The notes under the pieces: generated by a model
What the model saw: the letters and a program-made list of their open reading frames with translations, nothing else
Database searches by the model: none
Told to the model about the DNA's origin: nothing
DNA from: an uncultured Algibacter sp.
GTDB lineage: Bacteria; Bacteroidota; Bacteroidia; Flavobacteriales; Flavobacteriaceae
Assembly (NCBI GenBank): GCA_947499935.1
Contig: CANMQH010000001.1
Coordinates: 186,001 to 250,000 of the forward strand
Reading direction: 5' to 3'
Length of the DNA stretch: 64,000 nucleotides
Part shown: one piece after another, positions 45,671 through 55,551 of the stretch
Layout: each line of letters opens with the position of its first letter
Numbering within the stretch: the first letter of the stretch is position 1
Made by a program: the position numbers and the translations under genes

Positions 45671-46091
45671 AGCGATTAAATACGTATTACTATTTACCTT
45701 GTTTTTGTTATTGATTTTAATACGGGCATTTGAAAACGATCTGTTTTATGACCCATACATTACTTTTTTTAAAAACGACTATCTTTATATGGATAGTCCA
45801 AGACGAGAAATCGCTAAACTAATTGGTTTTACAACTCTACGTTATGTTTTAAATTCAGGCATTTCATTAGTTATTTTATATGTGTTTTTTAAAGATAAAA
45901 GTATTATTAAATTCTCTATGATTGTTTATGTAACAGCGTTTGTAATATTAATTACATTGTATCTGTATTTTGTAATTAATGCTAAGCAGGAAGATTATTA
46001 TTTGTTTTTTAATATGCGTCGTTTCTTAATTCAACCAATTATTTTAATACTATTGTTGCCAGCATTCTATTATCAAAGGCTTAAGCGTTAA
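45663..46091 (+). CDS. Exosortase F system-associated membrane protein
   Basis: 142 residues with three to four membrane segments. The sequence RAFENDLFYDPYITFFKNDYL and the Arg-rich NMRRFLIQP loop fit the small family found next to xrtF in Bacteroidota. It overlaps xrtF by 8 bases, so the two are co-translated. Role unknown; probably a partner of the exosortase. Confidence 0.85.
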   Translation: MHKAIKYVLLFTLFLLLILIRAFENDLFYDPYITFFKNDYLYMDSPRREIAKLIGFTTLRYVLNSGISLVILYVFFKDKSIIKFSMIVYVTAFVILITLYLYFVINAKQEDYYLFFNMRRFLIQPIILILLLPAFYYQRLKR

Positions 46092-46148
46092 CTGTTAATA
46101 GTTTAATAAAGATTAATAATTATAGCGCAATTTTTGTAATTTTACATT

Positions 46149-46550
46149 GTGTTAAAAAAAGTTTTACATAAAACATTTTCAATAAACCTTGCTTTACTTG
46201 TTTTGTTTTCAACAATATCATTTACTGTTGAAAAGCATTTTTGTGGCGATGTTTTAGTTGATGTTTCTTTATTCTCAGAGGCCAAAAAGTGTTGTATTGA
46301 GACTATAGAAACCATTACAAAAAAGCCATGTTGTAAAGACGAGATAGATGTTGTTAAAGGACAAGATGAATTAAAGATGTCTTTGCTAGAAGATATTGAC
46401 TTTCAACACCAATTTATTGTTATATCATTTGCACAAGTGTATGTTAATCTTTTTGTGGGCGAACCTAAGCAAAACATACACCATAAAGATTATTCTCCAC
46501 CCAATTTGGTTACCGATATACAGGTTTTAGACCAAGTTTTTTTAATTTGA
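46149..46550 (+). CDS. HYC_CC_PP family protein
   Basis: 133 residues starting at GTG 46149. N-terminal signal or anchor helix (about 9-27). The family motifs are KHFCG (His30, Cys32), two Cys pairs (Cys48-Cys49 and Cys61-Cys62) and SPPN near the C-terminus. These His and Cys clusters suggest metal binding, and it is the first gene of a four-gene metal module. In Bacteroidota the family co-occurs with HMA proteins and TonB receptors (established by annotation practice; function unproven). Confidence 0.82.
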   Translation: MLKKVLHKTFSINLALLVLFSTISFTVEKHFCGDVLVDVSLFSEAKKCCIETIETITKKPCCKDEIDVVKGQDELKMSLLEDIDFQHQFIVISFAQVYVNLFVGEPKQNIHHKDYSPPNLVTDIQVLDQVFLI

Positions 46551-46615
46551 TATGTTAATTTTTAATTCCTTTTGTAGGGATAATTTATTAAGGTTTAACA
46601 ATCAAATTTTTCAAA

Positions 46616-47356
46616 ATGAAACATATTTATATAATTACAGGTATGACCTGTAATGGATGTAGAACTTCGGTAGAAAAAAATCTAAATGCTATTAATGGTG
46701 TTATAAAGGCATCTGTAGATTTAGAAATTTCTGAAGCTATTATAGAATTTAAACATCCCATTCCAATAGCTAGTTTACAGGATGCATTGCCTAATAAATA
46801 CCAAATTTCAAAAAAGACAGAAACAGATAAGTCTGTTTTTAATGATGCTACTTTAAAATTTAGTAAAAAAGATAAAAGCGAGCTTAAACAGTTGTTTCCA
46901 TTATTTTTAATTTTCGGCTATATATTAATAGCTGTTATTTTAATGAATAGAAATTCTTGGAATGTTAAAGAGGCTATGCTCGATTTTATGGGGCTATTTT
47001 ATATGGTATTTAGCTTTTTTAAATTATTAGATTTAAAAGGGTTCCCAAAATCTTTTAAGATGTATGATCCTTTAGCTAAAGTTTTTCCTGCTTATGCCTG
47101 GATATATCCTTTTATTGAGCTTACCCTAGGGCTCTTTTTTTTAATGCGAATTAAAATTCCATTAGTTTTAGTAATAACAATAATTGTTTTAGGCATTACA
47201 ACTTTTGGTGTAACGAAAGCATTATTGGATAAAAAATCCATTCAATGTGCTTGTTTAGGAACGGCATTACAGTTACCTATGACAAAAGCAACGTTTATTG
47301 AAAATAGTATCATGATGGTTATGGCCATTATTATGTTAGTTAATATGTACATATAA
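46616..47356 (+). CDS. HMA domain fused to MauE/DoxX-like membrane protein
   Basis: 246 residues. The N-terminal heavy-metal-associated domain (1-70) has GMTCNGCRTSVEKNL with metal ligands Cys12 and Cys15. A linker is followed by four membrane segments (about 93-110, 120-140, 160-178, 182-202, 225-245) of the MauE/DoxX type, with CACLG between them. The HMA domain would receive a copper-like ion and the membrane part may relay it or reducing power. Its stop codon overlaps the start of the receptor gene. Confidence 0.85.
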   Translation: MKHIYIITGMTCNGCRTSVEKNLNAINGVIKASVDLEISEAIIEFKHPIPIASLQDALPNKYQISKKTETDKSVFNDATLKFSKKDKSELKQLFPLFLIFGYILIAVILMNRNSWNVKEAMLDFMGLFYMVFSFFKLLDLKGFPKSFKMYDPLAKVFPAYAWIYPFIELTLGLFFLMRIKIPLVLVITIIVLGITTFGVTKALLDKKSIQCACLGTALQLPMTKATFIENSIMMVMAIIMLVNMYI

Positions 47357-49602
47357 TGAAAAGTATATTATACATATTATTAATGCTTCCTATGTTTATG
47401 ACATCTCAAGAAAAAATTACGGGGATGGTTATGGAAGCAAACGAAAAAAATGAACGAATTGGTTTGGTTGGGGCTAACGTACATTGGCTTGGTACATCTG
47501 TTGGAGCTGTAACCGATATTGATGGTAAATTTACTATTCCTTATAAAAAGGAGTACACAAAATTAATAATAAGTTATGTGGGTTTTAAAACAGATACGTT
47601 AACAATAACGAAGCCTAAAACGCTAAATCATTGGTTGCAACGTGTAGATAATTTGGATGCTGTTAATATTACCTCAAGAAAACAAACAACATCTAAATCG
47701 TATTTACAAGCTCAAAATGTTATGACGGTAAGTCGGGGCGAATTATTAAAAGCAGCCTGTTGCAATTTGTCTGAGAGTTTTGAGACGAACCCCTCTATAG
47801 ATGTTAATTTTGCCGATGCCGTTACAGGAACACGTCAAATTAGAATGTTAGGTCTTACAAGTCCTTATATTTTAATTGCTACAGAAAATATTCCTTCTAT
47901 TCGCGGAGCTTCTCAAGCTTTTGGCTTAAGTTTTATTCCAGGCACTTGGGTCGAAAGTATTCAAATAACAAAAGGCGCTGGTAGTGTGGTTAATGGTTAT
48001 GAGAGTATCGCTGGGCAAATAAATACAGAATTGGTAAAGCCAACAACAGATGATGCATTGTTTGTTAATTTGTACGGAGCTTCTAGTGAGCGTATAGAAT
48101 TAAACACGCACATAAATACTAAAGTTAGTAATAGGTGGCATGCGGGATTATATCTCCATGGTAATACCCATAATAAAACGCATGATGTAAATAACGATGG
48201 ATTTTTGGATATGCCAAAATATAACCAGATTAATATCATGAATAGGTGGCAATATACCAATGCAGAAAAAGGTTTTGTGAGTTTTATAAATTTAAAGTTT
48301 TTAAATGACGAAAAACAGACTGGCGAGCTCGATTTTAATCCAGTTACCGATAAGTTTTCTAATACAATTTGGGGAAGTGAAATTGATACAAAACGTTATG
48401 AGGTTTCTGCTAAACTAGGTTACGTGAATCCAGAAATTCCGTATCAAAGTTTAGGTGTACAAACCGCATTTAGTAGTCATGAACAAAAATCTTATTTTGG
48501 ACTTAATCAATATAATATTATGCATAATAGTTTGTATGCTAATGCTATTTATAATTCTATAATTAGTGATTCTAGGCATAAAATTAAAACAGGGATAAGT
48601 TATACTTATGATCAATATGATGAGCTAGTAAATATTATAGATTACGAAAGAATAGAACGTTCTGTAGGTGCTTTTTTTGAGTATAATTATGATAATTTAG
48701 ATAAGTTGAATGTTACAGCAGGGGTACGCATAGATAATCATAATTTATTAGGAACCTTTATAACCCCTCGTGTGCATGCACGTTATACACCTTGGGGAAA
48801 ATCAGCATTGCGAGCATCCTTTGGGCGCGGAAAACGTAGCGCTAATATTTTTGCAGAAAACCAAAACTTGTTTTCTAGTTCTCGACAAATAAATATTGTT
48901 AATGCTGGAGGAAAAATTTACGGTTTAGACCCAGAGATAGCATGGAATTATGGTATAAGTTATTTGCAAGGTTTTAATCTCTTTGAGCGAAAAGCAGATG
49001 TGACTTTAGACTATTATAAAACCGATTTTAAAAACCAAGTTGTAGTTGATTACGAAAATCCACAAGCGGTGAGTTTCTATAATTTACAAGGCGATAGTTA
49101 TGCGAATAGTTTTCAAGTTGAGTTTAACTATAATGTATTTGAACATTTCGATTTACGAATGGCTTATAAATATTATGATGTAAAAACAGATTATAACGCT
49201 GGGAGATTATCAAAACCATTAACGCCTAAACATCGTTTATTTGCCAATGCATCATATGAAACAGCTTTACAAGGAAATAAGAAAAATAACTGGAAATTTG
49301 ATGCAACATTTAATTGGTTGGGTACACAACGGTTTTCTTCAACAGTAACAAATCCTGTTCAATACCAACGTCCAGATAAAACTCCAACATTAGGAACACT
49401 TAATGCTCAAGTGACTAAAGTGTTCTCGTCTAAATTTGAAGTATATTTAGGAGGAGAAAATATTACAAATGTAAGACAGCCCAATCCAATTGTTAGTGCC
49501 GATAATCCTTTTGGAGCGAATTTTGATACTAACTTTGTATATGGTCCTATTTTTGGAAGCTTGTATTATGCTGGGTTGCGTTTTAGAATACCTGCGATTT
49601 GA
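47356..49602 (+). CDS. TonB-dependent receptor of the metal (copper) module
   Basis: 748 residues. A signal peptide (1-17) is followed by a carboxypeptidase-like domain (GMVMEANEKNERIGLVGANV, IDGKFTIPY), then plug (ESFETNPSIDVNFADAVTGTRQIRMLG) and barrel ending LYYAGLRFRIPAI. No SusD partner and no STN domain, so it is not a glycan receptor. A Cys135-Cys136 pair (LKAACCNLSESF) at the plug entrance, unusual for the family, could bind metal. With HMA proteins on both sides, copper import is the best guess. Confidence 0.88.
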   Translation: MKSILYILLMLPMFMTSQEKITGMVMEANEKNERIGLVGANVHWLGTSVGAVTDIDGKFTIPYKKEYTKLIISYVGFKTDTLTITKPKTLNHWLQRVDNLDAVNITSRKQTTSKSYLQAQNVMTVSRGELLKAACCNLSESFETNPSIDVNFADAVTGTRQIRMLGLTSPYILIATENIPSIRGASQAFGLSFIPGTWVESIQITKGAGSVVNGYESIAGQINTELVKPTTDDALFVNLYGASSERIELNTHINTKVSNRWHAGLYLHGNTHNKTHDVNNDGFLDMPKYNQINIMNRWQYTNAEKGFVSFINLKFLNDEKQTGELDFNPVTDKFSNTIWGSEIDTKRYEVSAKLGYVNPEIPYQSLGVQTAFSSHEQKSYFGLNQYNIMHNSLYANAIYNSIISDSRHKIKTGISYTYDQYDELVNIIDYERIERSVGAFFEYNYDNLDKLNVTAGVRIDNHNLLGTFITPRVHARYTPWGKSALRASFGRGKRSANIFAENQNLFSSSRQINIVNAGGKIYGLDPEIAWNYGISYLQGFNLFERKADVTLDYYKTDFKNQVVVDYENPQAVSFYNLQGDSYANSFQVEFNYNVFEHFDLRMAYKYYDVKTDYNAGRLSKPLTPKHRLFANASYETALQGNKKNNWKFDATFNWLGTQRFSSTVTNPVQYQRPDKTPTLGTLNAQVTKVFSSKFEVYLGGENITNVRQPNPIVSADNPFGANFDTNFVYGPIFGSLYYAGLRFRIPAI

Positions 49603-49642
49603 AAAAAAAGATGATTTTAAGAGAGAAATAAAAGATACTATT

Positions 49643-49996
49643 ATGAAAAAATTGATAACAATATTAGTTGTATTAGTAACAACAATAACTTTTGGACAAA
49701 ACAAAAATGCTAGAGCATCTATGGAAGTAGATGGGGTTTGTTTAATGTGCAAAACCAGAATTGAAAGGGCCAGTTTAAATACAAAAGGTGTAAAATCTGC
49801 CGTTTGGAATGTGAAAACGCACGAACTAAAATTAATTTATGATGAGCGCAAAACAAATGTAGATTCTATACAAAATAACATAGTTGCAGTAGGGCATGAT
49901 ACAAAATTGCTTAAGGCTACTAAAGAAGCTTATGCCTCTGTGCACCCATGTTGTAAATATCGTGATGCTGAGGTCGTTGATGATCATGAAGATTAA
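49643..49996 (+). CDS. Periplasmic HMA-domain protein (copper-chaperone-like)
   Basis: 117 residues from ATG 49643; an upstream in-frame start at 49490 would overlap the receptor gene and is rejected. Signal peptide (1-18, ending TFGQ), then an HMA-like fold with VDGVCLMCKTRIERA (Cys33, Cys36 as CxxC), and a C-terminal HPCCK pair followed by an acidic tail (DDHED). Exported HMA proteins can pass copper to a receptor or scavenge it. It is 40 bases after the receptor gene and completes the module. Confidence 0.85.
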   Translation: MKKLITILVVLVTTITFGQNKNARASMEVDGVCLMCKTRIERASLNTKGVKSAVWNVKTHELKLIYDERKTNVDSIQNNIVAVGHDTKLLKATKEAYASVHPCCKYRDAEVVDDHED

Positions 49997-50057
49997 AAAA
50001 ATAAAAACAGCAATGGTTATGTTTCATAAACCATTTTAGATCACTAAGTTGTGTCAT

Positions 50058-50103
50058 AAAAAAAACACCTTTCCAAAATTAATTTTGGAAAGGCGTTTTT
50101 TAT
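50058..50103. terminator. Bidirectional terminator between metal module and groEL
   Basis: CCTTTCCAAAATT and AATTTTGGAAAGG form a perfect 13-bp stem with no real loop, with A and T runs on both sides. Confidence 0.8.
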
Positions 50104-50120
50104 GATTTGTTGATGTGTAA

Positions 50121-51779
<1,659 letters not shown>

Positions 51780-51863
51780 CTAGCAGTATGAGCTGTGGGC
51801 TTATTGGATTATTAAATTTTGTCTGTAAAGAAAGCCAAAGGCTAATTAATAACTTAGGGTTAT

Positions 51864-52139
51864 TTATATAATAGCCAATATGTCGCTTTCACGCATAATT
51901 AGGTAATCTGTACCTTCTAATTTTAGTTCTGTACCTGCGTATTTACCATATAATACAGTATCTCCAACTTTAACTGTTATAGGGTCGTCTTTAGTACCTT
52001 TTCCAGCTGCTACAACATTACCTTTTTGAGGTTTTTCTTTAGCGTTGTCGGGGATAATAATACCTGAAGCTGTTTTGGTTTCGGCTGCTGCAGGCTCAAT
52101 AAGAACGCGGTCAGCTAATGGTTTAATCTTTAATGCCAT
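51864..52139 (-). CDS. groES: Co-chaperonin GroES
   Basis: 91-residue lid of Gro[22 protein letters not shown], the mobile loop [32 protein letters not shown] and C-terminal [10 protein letters not shown] are canonical. It is first in the groESL operon behind a candidate Bacteroidetes promoter. Confidence 0.98.
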   Translation of the reverse strand: MALKIKPLADRVLIEPAAAETKTASGIIIPDNAKEKPQKGNVVAAGKGTKDDPITVKVGDTVLYGKYAGTELKLEGTDYLIMRESDILAII

Positions 52140-52190
52140 GTGTTATATATTTTGATTAAAAAATTAATATTTTATATATTACTAATACGC

Positions 52191-52222
52191 TAAAAATATG
52201 CCAATACTAGGTAACTGACAAA
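52191..52222 (-). promoter_or_regulatory. Candidate groESL promoter
   Basis: On the minus strand TTTG (52222-52219), a 20-base gap and TATTTTTA (52198-52191, 7 of 8 to TAnnTTTG) fit the Bacteroidetes consensus. The groES ATG is about 50 bases downstream. Confidence 0.45.
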
Positions 52223-52232
52223 CTTGCAGAAA

Positions 52233-52264
52233 CAAAAAATGCCAACTTAACAAGTTGGCATTTC
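52233..52264 (-). terminator. Terminator of the secG transcript
   Basis: AAATGCCAACTT and AAGTTGGCATTT pair perfectly (12 bp, AAC loop), followed by a T run when read on the minus strand. Confidence 0.8.
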
Positions 52265-52286
52265 TTTTGTTTATGTTTTGTAATGA

Positions 52287-52640
52287 TTATTTTGCAGTAT
52301 CAATTACTGTTTTTGCATCATTAGTTTGTACAGGAGTATTTGGTAATGGTGCAGGAGCCGTTGTTGTATCAGGGTCTAATGCTTTAGATTCTACATTTCC
52401 ATTACCTTTGTCTATAGCAATATTAGATACTAGAATTAGCAATAATAATACTGTTGCAAGTGTCCATGTACTCTTATCTAAAAAATCGGTTGTCTTTTTT
52501 ACGCCACCTAATTGCTGTGTGCCGCCGCCTCCAAAAGAAGATGATAATCCGCCACCTTTAGGGTTTTGTACCATAATCACTACAATTAGTAAAAATGCTA
52601 CAACTACGATTAGTATTAAAAATATTGTAAACTTATCCAT
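52287..52640 (-). CDS. secG: Preprotein translocase subunit SecG
   Basis: Small integral membrane subunit of SecYEG. 117 residues. Two membrane segments (about 2-22 and 58-77) flank the conserved MVQNPKGGGLSSSFGGGGTQQLGGVKKTTDFLDKSTW loop. It has the longer C-terminal tail common in Bacteroidota, here Pro/Thr-rich. Its start overlaps the stop of the preceding gene by one base, so the two are co-translated. Confidence 0.93.
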   Translation of the reverse strand: MDKFTIFLILIVVVAFLLIVVIMVQNPKGGGLSSSFGGGGTQQLGGVKKTTDFLDKSTWTLATVLLLLILVSNIAIDKGNGNVESKALDPDTTTAPAPLPNTPVQTNDAKTVIDTAK

Positions 52641-53593
52641 TACTCTTTATTATTTTGTTCTTGTAATTGCTTTACAGCTTTAATTTGGTTTGCAAAGAAA
52701 CTACTTTTTTCTGGATATTTCAAACTTAAAATTTTATAAGATTGTATTGCCTTTTTATAATTTTTTTGCTCTACATAAATACGCGCTAAAGTCTCAGTCA
52801 TCAATGATTCTGTTTTAATCATTTGTGCTTTAGCTAAATTGCCTTTTTGCAATAAAGGTTTGGTTGGACTTATTTTTGGGTTTTGAGCGATGAATTTATC
52901 AATAAGATTAAATTTTTTTTCTTTTTCTGAGATGTCTTCAGTTTTAGAATTATTAGAAACATCTTTTTTGTTTTCTATATGTCTTTCTATGGGTTTAAAA
53001 CGAGTTAGCTTAAGCCACTCATTAAAAGAATGGGATTCTCTTTTATTAAATTGAAGTGGTTTTCCAAGATTTAGAATTTCTTGAGGTGATGCTTCCGCTT
53101 CTTGTGTTTTTGTATTTGCAGTAGCGTTTTCAATAATTTCAGATTCATCTAAAAGAAAAGTTTCTACAGGTTTTGGTCTAGCGTATTTGGGCTGAAATAA
53201 ACTAGGGTCTAAAACACCATCGGTATCTTTAATTTGTTGCTTTAAAGCATCATCAATAGTTACACTTCTTTTAATAGAAATATCTTCAATATCTACATTA
53301 AAATCCTTTAAATGTGATATATTTTGCTTAATAACTTGCGAGATTTCATTTTGTACAAAGGCTTCGGACGTTATAAAATCAAATAAAATACTTCTATCTG
53401 TGGTATAAGCAGCCGTTGTTTTAAGTTCTTGATTATACTTTAGACTACTTTGGCTTTTTAGGGCTTTAAGGTAAATAGCTCGTGCCGATTGAAAATATGG
53501 ATATTTATTGATAATAGATTTTACATCATCCGTTTGTTTATGGCTGATGGTTTGAGCGTTTTGAAGTGTATATGTAAAATCCGATGGATTCAT
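52640..53593 (-). CDS. Helical-repeat protein of the lptE-secG operon, function unknown
   Basis: 317 residues, not assigned. N-terminal helical region (SIINKYPYFQSARAIYLKALKSQSS), a disordered polar middle (about 150-240), then a C-terminal TPR-like pair (LARIYVEQKNYKKAIQSYKILSLKYPEKSSFFANQI). No signal peptide or membrane segment. Conserved in this position in flavobacteria. It probably mediates protein contacts; it sits between LPS export (lptE) and Sec (secG) genes. Confidence 0.78.
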   Translation of the reverse strand: MNPSDFTYTLQNAQTISHKQTDDVKSIINKYPYFQSARAIYLKALKSQSSLKYNQELKTTAAYTTDRSILFDFITSEAFVQNEISQVIKQNISHLKDFNVDIEDISIKRSVTIDDALKQQIKDTDGVLDPSLFQPKYARPKPVETFLLDESEIIENATANTKTQEAEASPQEILNLGKPLQFNKRESHSFNEWLKLTRFKPIERHIENKKDVSNNSKTEDISEKEKKFNLIDKFIAQNPKISPTKPLLQKGNLAKAQMIKTESLMTETLARIYVEQKNYKKAIQSYKILSLKYPEKSSFFANQIKAVKQLQEQNNKE

Positions 53594-53642
53594 TGTCAGA
53601 TTTAATTTAATTTTTTAAAATTATTGAATGCTACTTTTAGTA

Positions 53643-54149
53643 TTACCATTTGGCTAAAGTGGCATTAAAGATATCTTGTGTTAAACGTTCAAAAATTTCT
53701 TCATGCGCTTGTGCTCTTTGGGCTCCAATAAGCTGCGAACTTCCTGGGAAATCAAAAAAGAATGAAAAACTTTGTTCTAGTTCGTCTTCTTCATCTTTTT
53801 TATTAAAAAACCTGAGTTTTACACTTATAGTTAACCTGTTTTGAGCTGCAGTATTTTGCGAAGTCGCTGTTGTAGGTGAAATTCTGTATTCTGTTATTTC
53901 TCCTTCATAAACCAAATCACCATTATTAGGAACAAGTCTTAAGTTAGTTTGGTTTTGAATTAAATCCTCTAATGCTAATTTAAAATCGCGTTCTAAACCA
54001 GGCTCTATAAGAAGTGCTGTATTTTCAAAACGATTAACCTGATAGGTCTCTGTTCCTGGTGGTACAGATGCGCCGGTAAACGAATAGAAACCACAGCCTA
54101 AAAACGTTATTGATAGTAATAATATGAAACTATATTTAATGTATTTCAT
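53643..54149 (-). CDS. lptE: LPS-assembly lipoprotein LptE
   Basis: Outer-membrane lipoprotein that plugs the LptD barrel during LPS insertion. 168 residues with lipobox FLGC (Cys19), followed by GFYSFTGASVPPGTETYQV, the LptE-type start, then NRLTISVKLRFFNKKDE and a C-terminal helix. Sequence identity to proteobacterial LptE is low, but fold pattern and Bacteroidota gene order support it. It lies 36 bases after the regulator gene. Confidence 0.85.
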   Translation of the reverse strand: MKYIKYSFILLLSITFLGCGFYSFTGASVPPGTETYQVNRFENTALLIEPGLERDFKLALEDLIQNQTNLRLVPNNGDLVYEGEITEYRISPTTATSQNTAAQNRLTISVKLRFFNKKDEEDELEQSFSFFFDFPGSSQLIGAQRAQAHEEIFERLTQDIFNATLAKW

Positions 54150-54185
54150 GTGTTTTTATGTAACGATTATCTTTAAATAATGTTG

Positions 54186-55454
54186 TTAAAGGTCGTATTG
54201 TTTAATTTTTCTGTATAATGTGCGTTCACTAATACCAAGTTCGGCAGCTGCTAATTTACGTTTTCCGCTGTGACGTTCAAGCGATTTTTTTATTAATTCT
54301 AATTCTTTATCGTGTAATGATAAGGTTTCTTCTTCTTCAATTTCTTCGGCAAAATGATATTTGTCTTGTATGGCTACAATATCTTCATCATTGTTAGAAT
54401 TATGTTCGGGGATTGATAAAACTTCTGTATCGCTAGCAGATTCATTATAATCGGCAGCTGCATCATCGACATCGCCATATATTTTTTGAATTAAGCTTTC
54501 ATTATCTTTTTCTACATCTTTAACATTACCATTCTTCATAAGTTCCATGGTGAGTTTCTTTAGGTCATTTAAGTCACTTTTCATATCAAACAGGACTTTA
54601 TAAAGAATTTCACGCTCACTACTAAAATCGCTTTTAGATTTTGAAGTCTTAATAACGGCTGGCAAATTAGAGGACGAGGGTAAGTAGCTTTGTAATGTTG
54701 AAGCACTTATAGTTCGGTTTTGTTCTAAAACCGAAACTTGCTCTGCAATATTACGTAATTGACGAATATTACCGCCCCAACGATGTTTTATAAGTATTTG
54801 TACAGCATTATCTGTTAACTTAACGGTAGGCATTTTGTATTTTAGAGCAAAGTCGCTAGCAAATTTTCTAAATAGTAAATGAATATCATCTTGTCGCTCT
54901 CGCAGAGGTGGTAAATGAATATCAACAGTACTTAATCTATAATATAAATCTTCACGAAATTTTTCTTTTTCTATGGCTTCAAACATGTTAACATTGGTGG
55001 CAGCCACAATGCGTACATTAGTTTTTTGTACTTTACTAGAACCCACCTTTAAAAACTCACCATTTTCTAGCACACGTAACAAACGTACTTGTGTGGTTAA
55101 TGGGAGTTCGCCAACTTCATCTAAAAAAATGGTGCCACCATCGGCAACCTCAAAATAGCCTTCTCTGGTTTGGGTAGCGCCTGTAAATGCGCCTTTTTCG
55201 TGACCAAAAAGTTCACTATCTATAGTGCCTTCGGGTATGGCGCCACAATTTACAGCTATGTATTTATTATGTTTTCTGTGTGATAATTGGTGTATTATTT
55301 TTGGAATACTTTCTTTACCAACACCACTTTCTCCAGTGACCAGTACCGAAATATCGGTTGGTGCCACTTGGATGGCTTTTTCTATGGCACGATTAAGTGT
55401 TGGTGTATTACCAATAATGCCAAAACGTTGTTTTATTGCTTGGATGGATTCCAT
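54186..55454 (-). CDS. Sigma-54 interaction (AAA+) transcriptional activator without receiver domain
   Basis: 422 residues. The AAA+ domain starts near residue 10: Walker A GESGVGKE (41-48), the sigma-54 contact loop GAFTGA (88-93), Walker B GGTIFLDEVGELPL, and RLLRVLENGEF. A low-complexity acidic linker (about 290-370) separates it from the C-terminal Fis-type helix-turn-helix (KRKLAAAELGISERTLYRKIKQYDL). No receiver, GAF or PAS domain, so control must come from partners or the linker. It is first of the operon lptE-secG, a typical flavobacterial arrangement. Confidence 0.93.
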   Translation of the reverse strand: MESIQAIKQRFGIIGNTPTLNRAIEKAIQVAPTDISVLVTGESGVGKESIPKIIHQLSHRKHNKYIAVNCGAIPEGTIDSELFGHEKGAFTGATQTREGYFEVADGGTIFLDEVGELPLTTQVRLLRVLENGEFLKVGSSKVQKTNVRIVAATNVNMFEAIEKEKFREDLYYRLSTVDIHLPPLRERQDDIHLLFRKFASDFALKYKMPTVKLTDNAVQILIKHRWGGNIRQLRNIAEQVSVLEQNRTISASTLQSYLPSSSNLPAVIKTSKSKSDFSSEREILYKVLFDMKSDLNDLKKLTMELMKNGNVKDVEKDNESLIQKIYGDVDDAAADYNESASDTEVLSIPEHNSNNDEDIVAIQDKYHFAEEIEEEETLSLHDKELELIKKSLERHSGKRKLAAAELGISERTLYRKIKQYDL

Positions 55455-55551
55455 AAATCACTTAATCTTTTGAAGGATTATTTTTTACGTTAAATGTTGT
55501 GTCTATATACTTTCTCATAAATTTTGTCTTCCTTTAGAAATCAATTATACT

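Noticed and set aside
49490-49642. N-terminal extension of the periplasmic HMA protein
   Set aside because: It would overlap the end of the receptor gene, and the ATG at 49643 gives a clean signal peptide.
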